A DNA stretch of 64,000 bases from Gemmatimonadota bacterium (GCA_015664885.1 DQPL01000100.1:62001-126000), one strand, 5' to 3'; positions 34,242 through 42,865 are shown, counted from the stretch's first letter. Notes: a model not told the origin generated them from the sequence alone. Made by a program: numbers and translations.

Positions 34242-34723
34242 GTCACCACCCTCCCGTACGCTCCGGCGAAGAAGAGCAGTGCTCCACGGTCCGAGCAACC
34301 GGATGCGATCACCCGGCCCAGCACGATGGAGTGGTCCCCTCCCGGCATCACTCCGTTGGTCTCGCATTCCAACCAGGCCGCGGCGCCCTCGAGAACCGGG
34401 CTCCCGTCCGATGCGCCGCGCCAGGCAACGTCATCGAAACGTGTCTCCGGTGGCTCCAATGCGAATCGCTTGGCGATGTCGGCCTGATCCTCGGCCAACA
34501 CACTGACCGCGAACGTCTGTGCGGTAGTCAGCTTGTCGTGCGAGGCTGCTGCTCTGTCGATACAGACCAGGATGAGCGGAGGGTCGAGCGACACGGAAGT
34601 GAACGAATTCACCGTAACGCCCCAAACCGCGGACCCGTGCGCGCGCGCGCAAACCACTGCGACGCCCGTGGGGAATCGGCCCATGACCTCCCTGAACTGA
34701 AGCGAATCCAGTTGGTTCATCAT
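34238..34723 (-). CDS. Flavin reductase-like FMN-binding protein
   Basis: 161 residues from the ATG pair at 34723/34720 (MMNQLDSLQFREVMGRF); the open frame extends 15 codons further without coding character. The flavin-reductase domain signatures FPTGVAVVCA, GVTVNSFTSVSLDPPLILVCID, FAVSVLAEDQADIAKRFA and a late GGDHSIVLGRVIA are clear. These split-barrel proteins use NAD(P)H to reduce FMN/FAD for a partner monooxygenase. No monooxygenase is adjacent, so the physiological partner is unknown. It is first gene of the coupled run leading to the spermidine-synthase-like protein and the SbcDC fusion. Confidence 0.88.
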   Translation of the reverse strand: MMNQLDSLQFREVMGRFPTGVAVVCARAHGSAVWGVTVNSFTSVSLDPPLILVCIDRAAASHDKLTTAQTFAVSVLAEDQADIAKRFALEPPETRFDDVAWRGASDGSPVLEGAAAWLECETNGVMPGGDHSIVLGRVIASGCSDRGALLFFAGAYGRVVT

Positions 34724-34844
34724 TGCCCTAGAACACTTCGCGGCGGCGACCGGGAAATGGCACGCCACCGCGTTTTCAGCTTGCCCCCAGGGGGGTCCGC
34801 ACTAGCTTTCGAGGCCCTTGAGCCGTACTTGAACCGAAGGCCCT

Positions 34845-35855
34845 ATGCGTAGGAAATCCCTAGCGATTGCGGTGATCTTAACCGTGGCCTCGGGCTGCGA
34901 CAACGTTGGTTGGGGCGGGGTCGACGTGAACTTGAAGCCCCCTCGCACCAAGGCCGAGCTGGCAGCGGAGACTCCGGGTCCTGCTGCCTTCGCGGCAGAG
35001 GAATCGGAGGCTCTGCCCGAGCTCCCGAACGGACCCATTCTTCTTGCGGGCAGGCGTAGCGGCTCCGAAGCAACCCTGACTGTGGTGGGCGAGATACAGG
35101 GCGATGCAATCGGCGCATTCGTGAGCGATTCCGAGGTCCGGGGATTCCGCGACCGTTTCACCGCCGAGCTGCTCGCACCCGGCTCCGAGTGGGTGCTCTT
35201 TGCACAGGGCGTTAGAGTCGGCCGCTTGACCGCCACATCGGCAGGCCTCAATGAGGAGTATTGCGTACCACGACCGACCATTTCCGGGGTGGTCGAATTG
35301 GTGCCGAGCGCCATCGGCGTCGAGTTGCTGATGGCTCTGCCTGCGCAAGCGGCGTCCGCACGCGCCTACAACGCGTATCGGGTCCACCGGCACAACTACG
35401 ACCAGCGGGTCGCCTCCCTGACCCTCGCTGACGAGGCGATTCCCCGGCTGGGCGCCGCGTGGCCCCCCGACGGAACCCTCTCGATACGTGCCGATATCCA
35501 GGCGTTCCAGATGGTGGGCGCGCCCCGAGAGGCAATCGCGGCAACCTTTTTGTATCGCGACCAGTTCGGAGCCTCCGCCGACAGCGCTGGCGCATACTCG
35601 CTTTTCGTGATGGGAAATGCGTCGGCAGAGGAGTACCAGCGCGCCTACACGTGGTACCGTCCGGTCGATAGTGAGGGCAAGGGCGCACCGCGCTATTTCG
35701 ATCATCTGGACTGGGACGGTGACGGCACCGAAGAGGTTCTGCTGGAGGTCTTCGGGTCCGAGCGACGCTGGTTCGCGGGACTAGCCCAGCGGAGCGGAAC
35801 CTGGGTTCGTACATTTGAGGACTCCTGCCTGCGATCCGAAGCCGCGGGCGGCTGA
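34845..35855 (+). CDS. Unknown lipoprotein coupled to the BtuFCD-type transporter
   Basis: 336 residues with a type II signal peptide (MRRKSLAIAVILTVASGC, lipobox TVASGC), so it is lipid-anchored. The mature part has no recognised domain: a Pro/Glu-rich linker (25-65), several beta strands (ATLTVVGEIQGDAIGAFV, VSGVVELVPSAIGVELLMA), and near the end HLDWDGDGTEEVLLEVFG, reminiscent of an FG-GAP/EF-hand-like calcium loop. Its stop overlaps the substrate-binding-protein ATG by one base (TGATG), so it is translationally coupled to the BtuF-like gene and probably works with that importer. Function otherwise unknown. Confidence 0.65.
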   Translation: MRRKSLAIAVILTVASGCDNVGWGGVDVNLKPPRTKAELAAETPGPAAFAAEESEALPELPNGPILLAGRRSGSEATLTVVGEIQGDAIGAFVSDSEVRGFRDRFTAELLAPGSEWVLFAQGVRVGRLTATSAGLNEEYCVPRPTISGVVELVPSAIGVELLMALPAQAASARAYNAYRVHRHNYDQRVASLTLADEAIPRLGAAWPPDGTLSIRADIQAFQMVGAPREAIAATFLYRDQFGASADSAGAYSLFVMGNASAEEYQRAYTWYRPVDSEGKGAPRYFDHLDWDGDGTEEVLLEVFGSERRWFAGLAQRSGTWVRTFEDSCLRSEAAGG

Positions 35856-36748
35856 TGCCGCGCTGCGCGTCGAGCACTTTTCTTCGTCGGACGCTGGCGG
35901 TGGTCAGCTTCGTCACCGCCGCGTGCGCAGGCGAGACTCCGGCCGACGAACACCCTGAGCAGGCCCTTCCTGAAGGCATCAGCGTCGTGGACGCGTCAGG
36001 GTCGCAGCGATTCTTCGCGACTCCCGCCAGGCGTGTGATTTCACTGGTGCCGTCCGCCACCCAGACGCTGCGGGCCCTGAGGACCGACTCCCTGCTGGTC
36101 GGGCGCACCGATTTCGACGTGCAGGACTGGTTGGCGCACCTCCCGTCCGTAGGTGGTGGCCTGCAGCCCAACCTCGAGGAGATCGTGGCGCTGAGTCCCG
36201 ATCTGGTCATCCGTTTCCACGGCGAGCAAGACTCGCGCACACCCGCGCGGCTCGACGATCTGGGTATCATGCACATCGCTGTCCGCCCGGACCGCCTCCA
36301 AGACTTATACGCTGGTGCGATTCTCTTGGGTCGCGTAACCGGTGCCGACTCTGCCGCCGACTCGCTGGTCCGTGCGCTCGAGGCCGGCCTCGCCGAGTTG
36401 TCGCAACGGGTCGAGCAGCTCCCGCGCCTGCGCGCGGTGTACGTGCTTGGCGGCACGCCGCCATGGGTAGCGGGTCCGGACACCTACATCGACGAAATCA
36501 TCCGACTGGTGGGCGGAGACAACGCCTTCCAGGATCTCGGGGCGCTGTATTCCGCGGTGAGCCCCGAGGAACTGCGCGCGAGGGAGATCGATGTCGTCTT
36601 GGTGAGCGATGCGTCACAGTTCGATGCGACACTCACGCCGCAGGCGCGCATCGTCGAGATCGGTGACGCGCTCGAGATCCCGGGTCCGCATGTGGTCGAC
36701 GCCGCGTGGCGCGTTGCTGAGTTGCTGCACGGCACTTCCTTACGATGA
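35855..36748 (+). CDS. Periplasmic substrate-binding protein, BtuF-like (corrinoid/iron family)
   Basis: 297 residues with lipobox (FVTAAC) near residue 22. Class III substrate-binding protein of the BtuF/FepB/FhuD superfamily: RVISLVPSATQTLRALRTDSLLVGRTDF at about 48-75, PNLEEIVALSPDLVIRF near 108, and a C-terminal YIDEIIRLVGGDNAFQDLGALYSAVSPEEL. The RVISLxPSxT opening with a D in the next segment is especially BtuF-like, so vitamin B12 or another corrinoid is likeliest; siderophores are possible. It is coupled at 5' to the unknown lipoprotein and at 3' (overlap of 4 bp) to the permease. Confidence 0.85.
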   Translation: MPRCASSTFLRRTLAVVSFVTAACAGETPADEHPEQALPEGISVVDASGSQRFFATPARRVISLVPSATQTLRALRTDSLLVGRTDFDVQDWLAHLPSVGGGLQPNLEEIVALSPDLVIRFHGEQDSRTPARLDDLGIMHIAVRPDRLQDLYAGAILLGRVTGADSAADSLVRALEAGLAELSQRVEQLPRLRAVYVLGGTPPWVAGPDTYIDEIIRLVGGDNAFQDLGALYSAVSPEELRAREIDVVLVSDASQFDATLTPQARIVEIGDALEIPGPHVVDAAWRVAELLHGTSLR

Positions 36749-37737
36749 ACCGGCTCACCCTGGCGACACTCCTCGGAGTGACGCTGACGATCAGCGTCCT
36801 GGCCGGCGTGCGCTTCGGTTCGGTGCCGCTGACCACCTCTCAGGTGTTCGCGGCCCTAACGGCAGGAGATGTCGAGATGCATCGCGACATCGTGCTGCAA
36901 CTTCGCCTCCCTCGGATACTGCTTGGGGTGCTCGTCGGGGGAGGTCTCGCGCTCGCCGGGGCCACCTTCCAGGCGCTGTTACGCAATCCGTTGGCGGAGC
37001 CATACATCCTCGGCATTTCCGGCGGTGCGTCGGTCGGTGCGGTCACGGTGCTCGCCTTGGGCTGGGCGGGACTGGGATCGTGGAGTCTTCCCTTGGCCGC
37101 CTTCGCCGGAGCGCTCCTTGCGATCGTGCTGGTATTCCGAGTGGCCACCGCCACGGGGCAAGCGATGGACGTGCGCGTCCTGTTGCTCGCAGGCGTTGTC
37201 GTGGCGGCGTTTTTCTCCGCCTGCATCGCCTTCATACTGTCGGTCTCCTCGGCGCGCACGGTTCAGAGCGTGGTTCTCTGGATCATGGGTAGCCTCGCCA
37301 ACGCGAGCTGGCAGAGCGTGCTGCTCGCGGCCGTTTACACCGTGCCAGCCGCGGTCGTCCTGATCGCGCTTGCTCGCCCGCTCAACCTCATGGCGATCGG
37401 CGAGGAGACCGCCCACTACCTGGGCGCCGATGTCGAAGGCGTGAAGCGCACCGCCCTCGTCATCGCCGCGCTGATCACCGCCGCCGGTGTCGCGGTGGCC
37501 GGCGTGATCGGCTTTGTAGGTCTCGTCGTGCCACACGCCATCCGCCTGCTCATCGGGTCCGATCACCGGGCGCTATTGCCGCTCTCCTTCTTGGGTGGCG
37601 CGGCGTTTCTTACGCTCGCGGACCTGATCGCGCGCTTGGCGCTGGCGCCGACCGAGATCCCGATCGGTGTGATCACCGCCTTCGTGGGCGTCCCGATCTT
37701 CCTCGTGCTGCTGCGCCGCAGTCTGGCTGGGACATGA
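36745..37737 (+). CDS. FecCD-family ABC permease (corrinoid/iron importer)
   Basis: 330 residues with about ten helices of the BtuC/FecCD type: RLPRILLGVLVGGGLALAGATFQALLRNPLAEPYILGISGGASVGAV, MDVRVLLLAGVVVAAFF, FVGLVVPHAIRLLIGSDHRALLPLS near 250-275. Acts as the homodimeric inner-membrane channel for the BtuF-like receptor. The ATG overlaps the end of the receptor gene by 4 bp (ATGA), and the gene overlaps the ATPase gene by 4 bp, so the whole importer is one transcription unit with the upstream lipoprotein. Confidence 0.92.
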   Translation: MNRLTLATLLGVTLTISVLAGVRFGSVPLTTSQVFAALTAGDVEMHRDIVLQLRLPRILLGVLVGGGLALAGATFQALLRNPLAEPYILGISGGASVGAVTVLALGWAGLGSWSLPLAAFAGALLAIVLVFRVATATGQAMDVRVLLLAGVVVAAFFSACIAFILSVSSARTVQSVVLWIMGSLANASWQSVLLAAVYTVPAAVVLIALARPLNLMAIGEETAHYLGADVEGVKRTALVIAALITAAGVAVAGVIGFVGLVVPHAIRLLIGSDHRALLPLSFLGGAAFLTLADLIARLALAPTEIPIGVITAFVGVPIFLVLLRRSLAGT

Positions 37738-38522
37738 GATTCGAGGCGCGTGACCTGGTGGTACGGTATCCCGGCGCGCAACGACCGGCGCTCGACGGCA
37801 TCTCCATGACGGTACCGGACGGATGCCTCTACGCGGTACTAGGGCCCAACGGATCGGGCAAGTCCACGCTCATGCGCTCGCTGATGGGGGCGCTCGAGCC
37901 GACCTCTGGCGGTAGCTATATCGACGACCGCGAGGTGGGCACGTGGGACCGTCGGGAGCTCGCGCGCGCGGTCGGAGCAGTCGCGCAGTCGGAGACTCTG
38001 GCCTTTCCGCTCACGGTTCGTGAGATGGTCGGCATGGGACGCTATCCTCACCTCGGGCCTCTCGCGGGGGAAGGCGACGCGGACCGGGAAGCCATTGCGA
38101 CGGCCCTAGCCGAGTGTGATGTGACGGAGTTCACCGCCCGAGACGTGACAACGCTCTCAGGCGGAGAGCGCCAACGCGTGCGCATCGCACGAGCCCTCGC
38201 ACAGCAGCCGCGAGCACTCGTGCTGGACGAACCGACCAATAGCCTCGACATCCGTCACGAGATGGCGATCCTGGAGTTGCTGCGCCGTTCGGCGGACGCG
38301 GGACTCACCGTCATCGTCGTTACGCACGGCCTCGATCTCGCAGCTCGGTTCGCCGACCGCATGTTGCTACTCTCGCAAGGTACGGTGGCCGCCGAGGGCA
38401 CACCCGCGGAGGTCGTGACAGAACAGACGCTAGCCGGCGTCTATTCGTGGCCGGTATCGGTCACGACCGATCCCGCGACGGGGACGCCGAGAGTCACACC
38501 CCTACGGGACGGACAGACCTAG
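37734..38522 (+). CDS. ABC transporter ATPase, BtuD/FecE type
   Basis: 262 residues. Walker A GPNGSGKST (38-46), Q-loop region VGAVAQSE, signature LSGGERQRVRIARAL (140-154), Walker B ALVLDEPTN (162-170), D-loop SLDIRHE and H-loop His in VVTHGLD. All catalytic residues are intact. It drives import through the FecCD permease upstream (4-bp overlap). It ends 5 bp from the convergent rsgA gene, so transcription from the two sides must meet here; no terminator hairpin is obvious in between. Confidence 0.93.
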   Translation: MRFEARDLVVRYPGAQRPALDGISMTVPDGCLYAVLGPNGSGKSTLMRSLMGALEPTSGGSYIDDREVGTWDRRELARAVGAVAQSETLAFPLTVREMVGMGRYPHLGPLAGEGDADREAIATALAECDVTEFTARDVTTLSGGERQRVRIARALAQQPRALVLDEPTNSLDIRHEMAILELLRRSADAGLTVIVVTHGLDLAARFADRMLLLSQGTVAAEGTPAEVVTEQTLAGVYSWPVSVTTDPATGTPRVTPLRDGQT

Positions 38523-38527
38523 CAGCC

Positions 38528-39451
38528 CTATCGGGCTTCTTCGGCCTCGACTCGCGCGGTCAGGTAGCTCTGGTACCGGGAGTCGAAGATGTCGCCCGCC
38601 TCCAGTGCAGCCCTCACCCCGCAATCTGGTTCGTGGACGTGCGTGCATCCGCGAAAGCGGCACAACTCGGAAGGGCCCGCAAACTCCGGGAAACAAGCAG
38701 CGATCTCCTCTGGCGCCACCCCCCACAGGGCGACGTCGCCGAATCCGGGTGTGTCCGCCACCAGACCGCCGCAAGCGAGCGAGATGATACGCGAACTCAC
38801 CGTCGTGTGCCGCCCGGTCTGGGTTTTCCGGGAAAGTTCGCCCGTGCGCAGTTCGAGCTCAGGATCGACGGCGTTGAGCAACGACGACTTCCCCACACCG
38901 GACGGTCCGATCAAGGTCGACGTGCCCTCACACATCCTCTGGCACAGCAACTCGACGCCCACGCCCGTCTCGGCACTGACGGAAAGCACCTCATAACCAA
39001 CCGTCTGGTACATAGGCGCGAAGATCGCTTCGACTTCGGGCGCACCCGGGGCGTCGAGCTTGTTGATGACCAGGATCGATTGCATCCCGCTCGCCTCGCC
39101 CAGCATCAGCAGACGATCGATCAACTGGACGGTGGCGTCCGGATTCTTGGCGGAGACCACCATGAAGGCCTTATCAAGGTTGGCCGCGAGCAGCTTGGGC
39201 GCTCGCCCCCCCCTACCCCTGCGCACCAGCTCTGTCGAGCGCTCCTCCACGCTCTCGATCGTCCAAGCATCACCCGAGCTGCCCACCGTCACGATGTCCC
39301 CGATGACAACGCGGCTGCCCGTGCGCCGTTGCTGCTTGAGACGTCCGCGCAACGACGCTTCGATCTCCCGGTCGTCCTGCAAACGGATGCGGTACACCCC
39401 TCCACCCGCCTCGTGTACCCTACCCCTCACGCGCACGGCTCCCGGATACAC
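38528..39451 (-). CDS. rsgA: Ribosome small-subunit-dependent GTPase A
   Basis: 307-residue circularly permuted GTPase that helps mature the 30S subunit. Order: OB-fold (10-75, HEAGGGVYRIRLQDDREIEASL), G4 (NKLD near 137), G1/P-loop GPSGVGKSS (near 190), G3 DTPGFGD (near 235), then the zinc-binding knuckle CRFRGCTHVHEPDC (near 262-275). GTG 39451 is the first possible start and sits against the hairpin 39455-39486, so little leader is available if a transcript starts downstream of the sigma gene; read-through from the sigma gene is the alternative. Confidence 0.93.
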   Translation of the reverse strand: MYPGAVRVRGRVHEAGGGVYRIRLQDDREIEASLRGRLKQQRRTGSRVVIGDIVTVGSSGDAWTIESVEERSTELVRRGRGGRAPKLLAANLDKAFMVVSAKNPDATVQLIDRLLMLGEASGMQSILVINKLDAPGAPEVEAIFAPMYQTVGYEVLSVSAETGVGVELLCQRMCEGTSTLIGPSGVGKSSLLNAVDPELELRTGELSRKTQTGRHTTVSSRIISLACGGLVADTPGFGDVALWGVAPEEIAACFPEFAGPSELCRFRGCTHVHEPDCGVRAALEAGDIFDSRYQSYLTARVEAEEAR

Positions 39452-39454
39452 GAA

Positions 39455-39486
39455 GCCCCCCGCCGGAACCAGTTCCGGCGGGGGGC
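39455..39486 (-). terminator. Strong hairpin between the sigma-factor gene and rsgA
   Basis: 15-bp perfect inverted repeat (39455-39469 with 39472-39486, arm GCCCCCCGCCGGAAC) lying 35 bp past the sigma-factor stop and 3 bp before the rsgA start. No T-run follows. It can end the sigma transcript or partly attenuate read-through into rsgA, and it may occlude rsgA initiation. Confidence 0.65.
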
Positions 39487-39521
39487 CAAAGAGTCCGACC
39501 GCGTCACGGCCGGCTCAATCA

Positions 39522-40424
39522 TCACGCAGCAAAAGACTCCAGCGCGTTGCCCTTCACACCATCGCGCAACCGTCGCAACGCACGATCGCGCAGTTGACGA
39601 ATCCGTTCGCGAGTCACGCCCAGCATGTTCCCGATCTCTTCGAGCGTGTGCTCACGCTCACCTTCGAGACCGAAGTACAGACGGAGAACCTTCGCGTCGC
39701 GTGTTTCGAGAGTGGATAGAGCCTCCGTGATGGTCTCGGTCAGCAAACGACTCTCGACCTCGAGTTCGGGCTCGGCCGCTTCTTCTGTGATGAAGCGCTC
39801 AACGAGCTGCGAGTCCTCCGAATCACCGATGGGCGCGTCGAGACGGATCTCGGCGGCGTTCAGCGTCTGCAAGGATTCGACCAACTCAGGCGTCAAGAAT
39901 GTCGCCTCGGCCAACTCCTCCGTCGTCGGCTCGCGCCCTTTCTCCTGCTTCAGGCGCTCTTTCTCGCGAAATATCCGAGCCAGATCGCTCGCCCGGTTGA
40001 GGGGAACACGAACCGCCCTGCCGTGGTTGGCTAGCGACGCCAAAATGGCCTGACGAATCCACCAGACGGCATAACTAATGAACTTCACGCCCTGCTCGGG
40101 ATCGAATTTCCGCGCAGCGGTAACGAGTCCGACGTTCCCCTCTTGGATCAAGTCCGTGAGAGAGACGCCGCGATTCTGATATTTCTTAGCAACACTGATC
40201 ACGAAGCGTAGGTTCGCTCGCGCCAGCTCTTGGATCGCCTCCTGGTCACCCTTTTGGGCCAGAGCGCCGAGTTCTTTCTCCTTGTCAGGAGTAATGAGCT
40301 CGTGGCGACTCACGTCTCGGAGGTACTGATCAAGGGCGCTCTGCTCCTCCACGCTCGCGTCGAAGCCCGAGAGAAGATTTCCCTTCCCCCGACGCTTGCG
40401 CTTGCTAGTAGTGGCAGCGGCCAT
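39522..40424 (-). CDS. RpoD-type (primary or group 2) RNA polymerase sigma factor
   Basis: 300 residues: short basic N-terminus (SKRKRRGKGN) and no region 1.1. Region 1.2 (ALDQYLRDVSRHELITPDKEKELG, 29-52), region 2 (ELARANLRFVISVAKKYQNRG; FDPEQGVKFISYAVWWIRQAI, 66-125), region 3 (REPTTEELAEATFL, 160-175) and region 4 (RLYFGLEGEREHTLEEIGNML, VTRERIRQLRDRALRRL, 245-290). Regions 2.4 and 4.2 are fully typical of housekeeping sigma factors, and this short form is found as the main sigma in several phyla. It might equally be a group 2 (RpoS/HrdB-like) sigma. On its 5' side on the minus strand is a TTGACA box at 40543-40548. Confidence 0.9.
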   Translation of the reverse strand: MAAATTSKRKRRGKGNLLSGFDASVEEQSALDQYLRDVSRHELITPDKEKELGALAQKGDQEAIQELARANLRFVISVAKKYQNRGVSLTDLIQEGNVGLVTAARKFDPEQGVKFISYAVWWIRQAILASLANHGRAVRVPLNRASDLARIFREKERLKQEKGREPTTEELAEATFLTPELVESLQTLNAAEIRLDAPIGDSEDSQLVERFITEEAAEPELEVESRLLTETITEALSTLETRDAKVLRLYFGLEGEREHTLEEIGNMLGVTRERIRQLRDRALRRLRDGVKGNALESFAA

Positions 40425-40762
40425 CGTGTCTATTCTCCTTCAAGTCCTGGTTCACCGATCCTCGTCGAGAGGATCTGTGAGTGGGGGGGGGCGAAAGTTC
40501 GCTGAATCTTCAGCCGTTTAAGGTGTCCGCCGGAGCCCGAACTGTCAACAAAACTCTAGCACTTTTGTTACTTCTCAGATGGTTCAATGGTTTCCGCCTG
40601 GGCGCCCCAGGAGTATGACGACCCACAAGGGTCGAACAGCACTCGACCTGGGCCAGGGGGCTCGACCTCTGCTAACCCCTGTCCTTCGAAGGGGTTCCTC
40701 GCTTTACACCCGTATGTCACACCTGGTTGCCGCACCCGCAACGGTGTTTCTACTTTGGGACA
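40425..40762. promoter_or_regulatory. Divergent promoter region between the sigma factor and the PP2C phosphatase
   Basis: 338 bp without a convincing gene. On the minus strand a consensus-like TTGACA lies at 40548-40543 about 120 bp upstream of the sigma gene, but the -10 is poor (ACCTTAAAC, 19-20 bp away). A 6-2-6 palindrome GCTGAA-TC-TTCAGC (40501-40514) lies between it and the start, a possible operator. The plus-strand side leading to the phosphatase contains several short GC-rich inverted repeats. I see no tRNA or known ncRNA in it. Confidence 0.4.
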
Positions 40763-41536
40763 ATGACCACCTTCGTCGGCGTCGGCCTCAGCGACATCGG
40801 GCGAGCTCGGACGCGAAACGAGGACAGCCTCGCGCTGCTCCTGTCCGGCGGCATCGCTGTGATCGCGGACGGGATGGGTGGGCACCCGGGGGGTGACGTC
40901 GCAAGTCGGATCGCGGCCACCCACACCGCGAAGATGCTGAACGCACAGCTCGGATCCGAGGCTCCGCCTCAGAGCGTGTTGGATGAAATGCACTCTACCA
41001 TGCTTGAATCGGTGATGTCGGCTCACCAGGCGATTCGGGAGGCTGTGGCGCAAGACGAGGAGCTGGAAGGAATGGGCACGACGCTCACGGCCGTCGCCCT
41101 CGATCTCGCTACGCGGGAGTACGTGTTCGGGCACGTGGGCGACTCGCGCGCCTATCGTCTCAGAGCTGGCGAGCTCGTCCAGCTGACACGGGATGACACC
41201 TGGGTCCAAGAGCGAGTCGACGCGAACGAGCTGACACTCGAGCAGGCGCGAAACCACCCCTATGGCCACATCCTGACACAGTGCGTGGGGCTGGAGGAAC
41301 CGCCGGTCCCCCACCTACACGATGGCACCGCGCTCGCTGGGGATGTGTTTCTGCTTTGCTCCGACGGGCTGGTCGGCATGCTAGAGGACGAGGACATCGC
41401 GCTCATTCTTCGGGAGCAATTGGGCGACGCCGGTGATCCCGAAGTCTTAGAGCCGGCAGCCCACGCTCTCGTGGCGGCGGCGAATGAGGCGGGTGGCTAC
41501 GACAACATCACTCTCATAATACTTCTGATTGCGTGA
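40763..41536 (+). CDS. PP2C-family serine/threonine protein phosphatase
   Basis: 257 residues from ATG 40763. Metal and catalytic motifs of bacterial PPM/PP2C (PrpC/Stp1-like) enzymes are all present: SDIGRARTRNEDSL (10-23), IADGMGGHPGGDVAS (33-47), GTTLTAVALD (near 100), HVGDSRAYRLR (near 120), LLCSDGLVGML (near 197) and GGYDNITLI (near 245). It removes phosphate from Ser/Thr-phosphorylated proteins, usually opposing an Hanks-type kinase such as PknB. No kinase is within the window. It is soluble, with no membrane helix. Confidence 0.92.
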   Translation: MTTFVGVGLSDIGRARTRNEDSLALLLSGGIAVIADGMGGHPGGDVASRIAATHTAKMLNAQLGSEAPPQSVLDEMHSTMLESVMSAHQAIREAVAQDEELEGMGTTLTAVALDLATREYVFGHVGDSRAYRLRAGELVQLTRDDTWVQERVDANELTLEQARNHPYGHILTQCVGLEEPPVPHLHDGTALAGDVFLLCSDGLVGMLEDEDIALILREQLGDAGDPEVLEPAAHALVAAANEAGGYDNITLIILLIA

Positions 41537-41566
41537 TCGGACCGTCCAGAAGACTTTAACAGCGTT

Positions 41567-42865
41567 CTAGGCGCTGCCCACAGGATGCGTAATCCGCTCC
41601 AGCACCTGCTCCGCGGGCACCTCTCGGCGCTCGAAGGTGAAGACCCTCAGCACTCGCGCGGTCGCGTAGAGCTGTTGCGCGAGTCTGGGCAGGTCCAGCA
41701 AGCCCGGCAGTCCCGCCAATCCGAGGCGGCTTATCTCTCCCCCTCGCCGCTCGACGAGCACGTCGAGCTGAAACATTTCGGGCTTCGCCGGGAAGTCGAT
41801 CACGACTTCACCCGATTCGAGTCCCAGTTCCGCGGCGAGGTCGTCTTCAACCACCCGTTTCCACGGGGAGTCGCCAACGGCCCAGTCCTCGACTTGGCGT
41901 CCGGCGAGGTCAGCCGCGGTGAGCTCGAGCGCGCGTTTCGGGAGACGCCGATGCCTCAGGGCCGGCAACCACCGAGTGGCAATCCTTTCCGCGATCTCTC
42001 CATCGTCCTCGCGTGCGCGCCGACCGATTTCGTGCAGCAGCTCTTCGTCGGTAGGGCCGATCAGCTCTTCTGGATCGAGAAGACCCGCCCTGACCGACTC
42101 CTCGACGATGCGCTTGTATAGACCTGTGGCCGCGCGCACCCCGTGGTGCCAATAGACGTTCCTGAACATCTGGTACTTGGCGAACAGAAGCGACTCGAGC
42201 GCGGCGATCGCCTTTTCGTGCACACCGACTTCGAACGCACCGGTTTCCGGATCCTCGAGCAACGCGAGTCCCTGCAGCAGCCGTGAGACATCGACCTCAC
42301 CGTAGGGCACACCGCAGAAGCGGGCGTCGCGGCGCAAGTACTCCATCTTGTCGAGGTCGAGACTGCCGCTCACAAGCCCCCGAAGCGGAAGCCCGCTCTC
42401 GCCAGAGATGATCTCATGGATCCGATCCGGGGCGCTGAGGCCAAGAGGTGCGAGCGCGTCACGCAGCGTCTGCGATGCGAAAAAACGCTGACTGACCTCC
42501 TCGTGATGCACCGGCACGTGCTCGGCCTCCAACTCCTCCAGGGCGTGAGAGAACGCGTAGTGCCCGATGTCGTGCAAGAGACCTGCATAGGGCACCAGCT
42601 CCTCGCCCTCCCATGCCTCCGGCGCCACACCGCCGCGATCTCGCAAATGGCGCAACGCGACCGACGTCAGGTGATAGACCCCGAGCGCATGATCGAAGCG
42701 CGTATGCGTGGCGCCCGGATAGACGAGGTGCGCCAGTCCTAGCTGACGGATGTACCTGAGTCTCTGGAACTCGGGGGTATCCACGATGCGAACGGCTGTG
42801 GCATCGAGGTGGATCGTGTTCCAGAGAGGATCCCTGATCGTTTTTCCGGGGACCGTAGTGCTCAT
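41567..42865 (-). CDS. HD-domain phosphohydrolase (dGTPase/SAMHD1-like)
   Basis: 432 residues. H...HD...D metal motif: H in TRFDHALGVYHLT (55-67), HD in LLHDIGHYAFSHALEELE (near 95-112), and D in SGSLDLDKMEYLRRDARFCGVPYGEVD (near 165-190). The order and the YGEVD loop match SAMHD1/YdhJ-type HD enzymes that act on dNTPs or related nucleotides; the exact substrate is uncertain. The C-terminal third lacks known domains. The ATG overlaps the stop of a dihydrofolate-reductase-like stump (ATGA), so it may be translated by coupling to that remnant. Confidence 0.88.
   Translation of the reverse strand: MSTTVPGKTIRDPLWNTIHLDATAVRIVDTPEFQRLRYIRQLGLAHLVYPGATHTRFDHALGVYHLTSVALRHLRDRGGVAPEAWEGEELVPYAGLLHDIGHYAFSHALEELEAEHVPVHHEEVSQRFFASQTLRDALAPLGLSAPDRIHEIISGESGLPLRGLVSGSLDLDKMEYLRRDARFCGVPYGEVDVSRLLQGLALLEDPETGAFEVGVHEKAIAALESLLFAKYQMFRNVYWHHGVRAATGLYKRIVEESVRAGLLDPEELIGPTDEELLHEIGRRAREDDGEIAERIATRWLPALRHRRLPKRALELTAADLAGRQVEDWAVGDSPWKRVVEDDLAAELGLESGEVVIDFPAKPEMFQLDVLVERRGGEISRLGLAGLPGLLDLPRLAQQLYATARVLRVFTFERREVPAEQVLERITHPVGSA

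Noticed and set aside
34724-34844. Cobalamin riboswitch upstream of the BtuFCD-type operon
   Set aside because: Only 121 bp lies between the divergent starts and I see no B12-box-like sequence or the expected multi-stem length.
40425-40762. Possible tmRNA or tRNA in the gap beside the sigma factor
   Set aside because: Short GC-rich repeats are present but no T-loop (GTTCRA) with acceptor stem or CCA could be paired.
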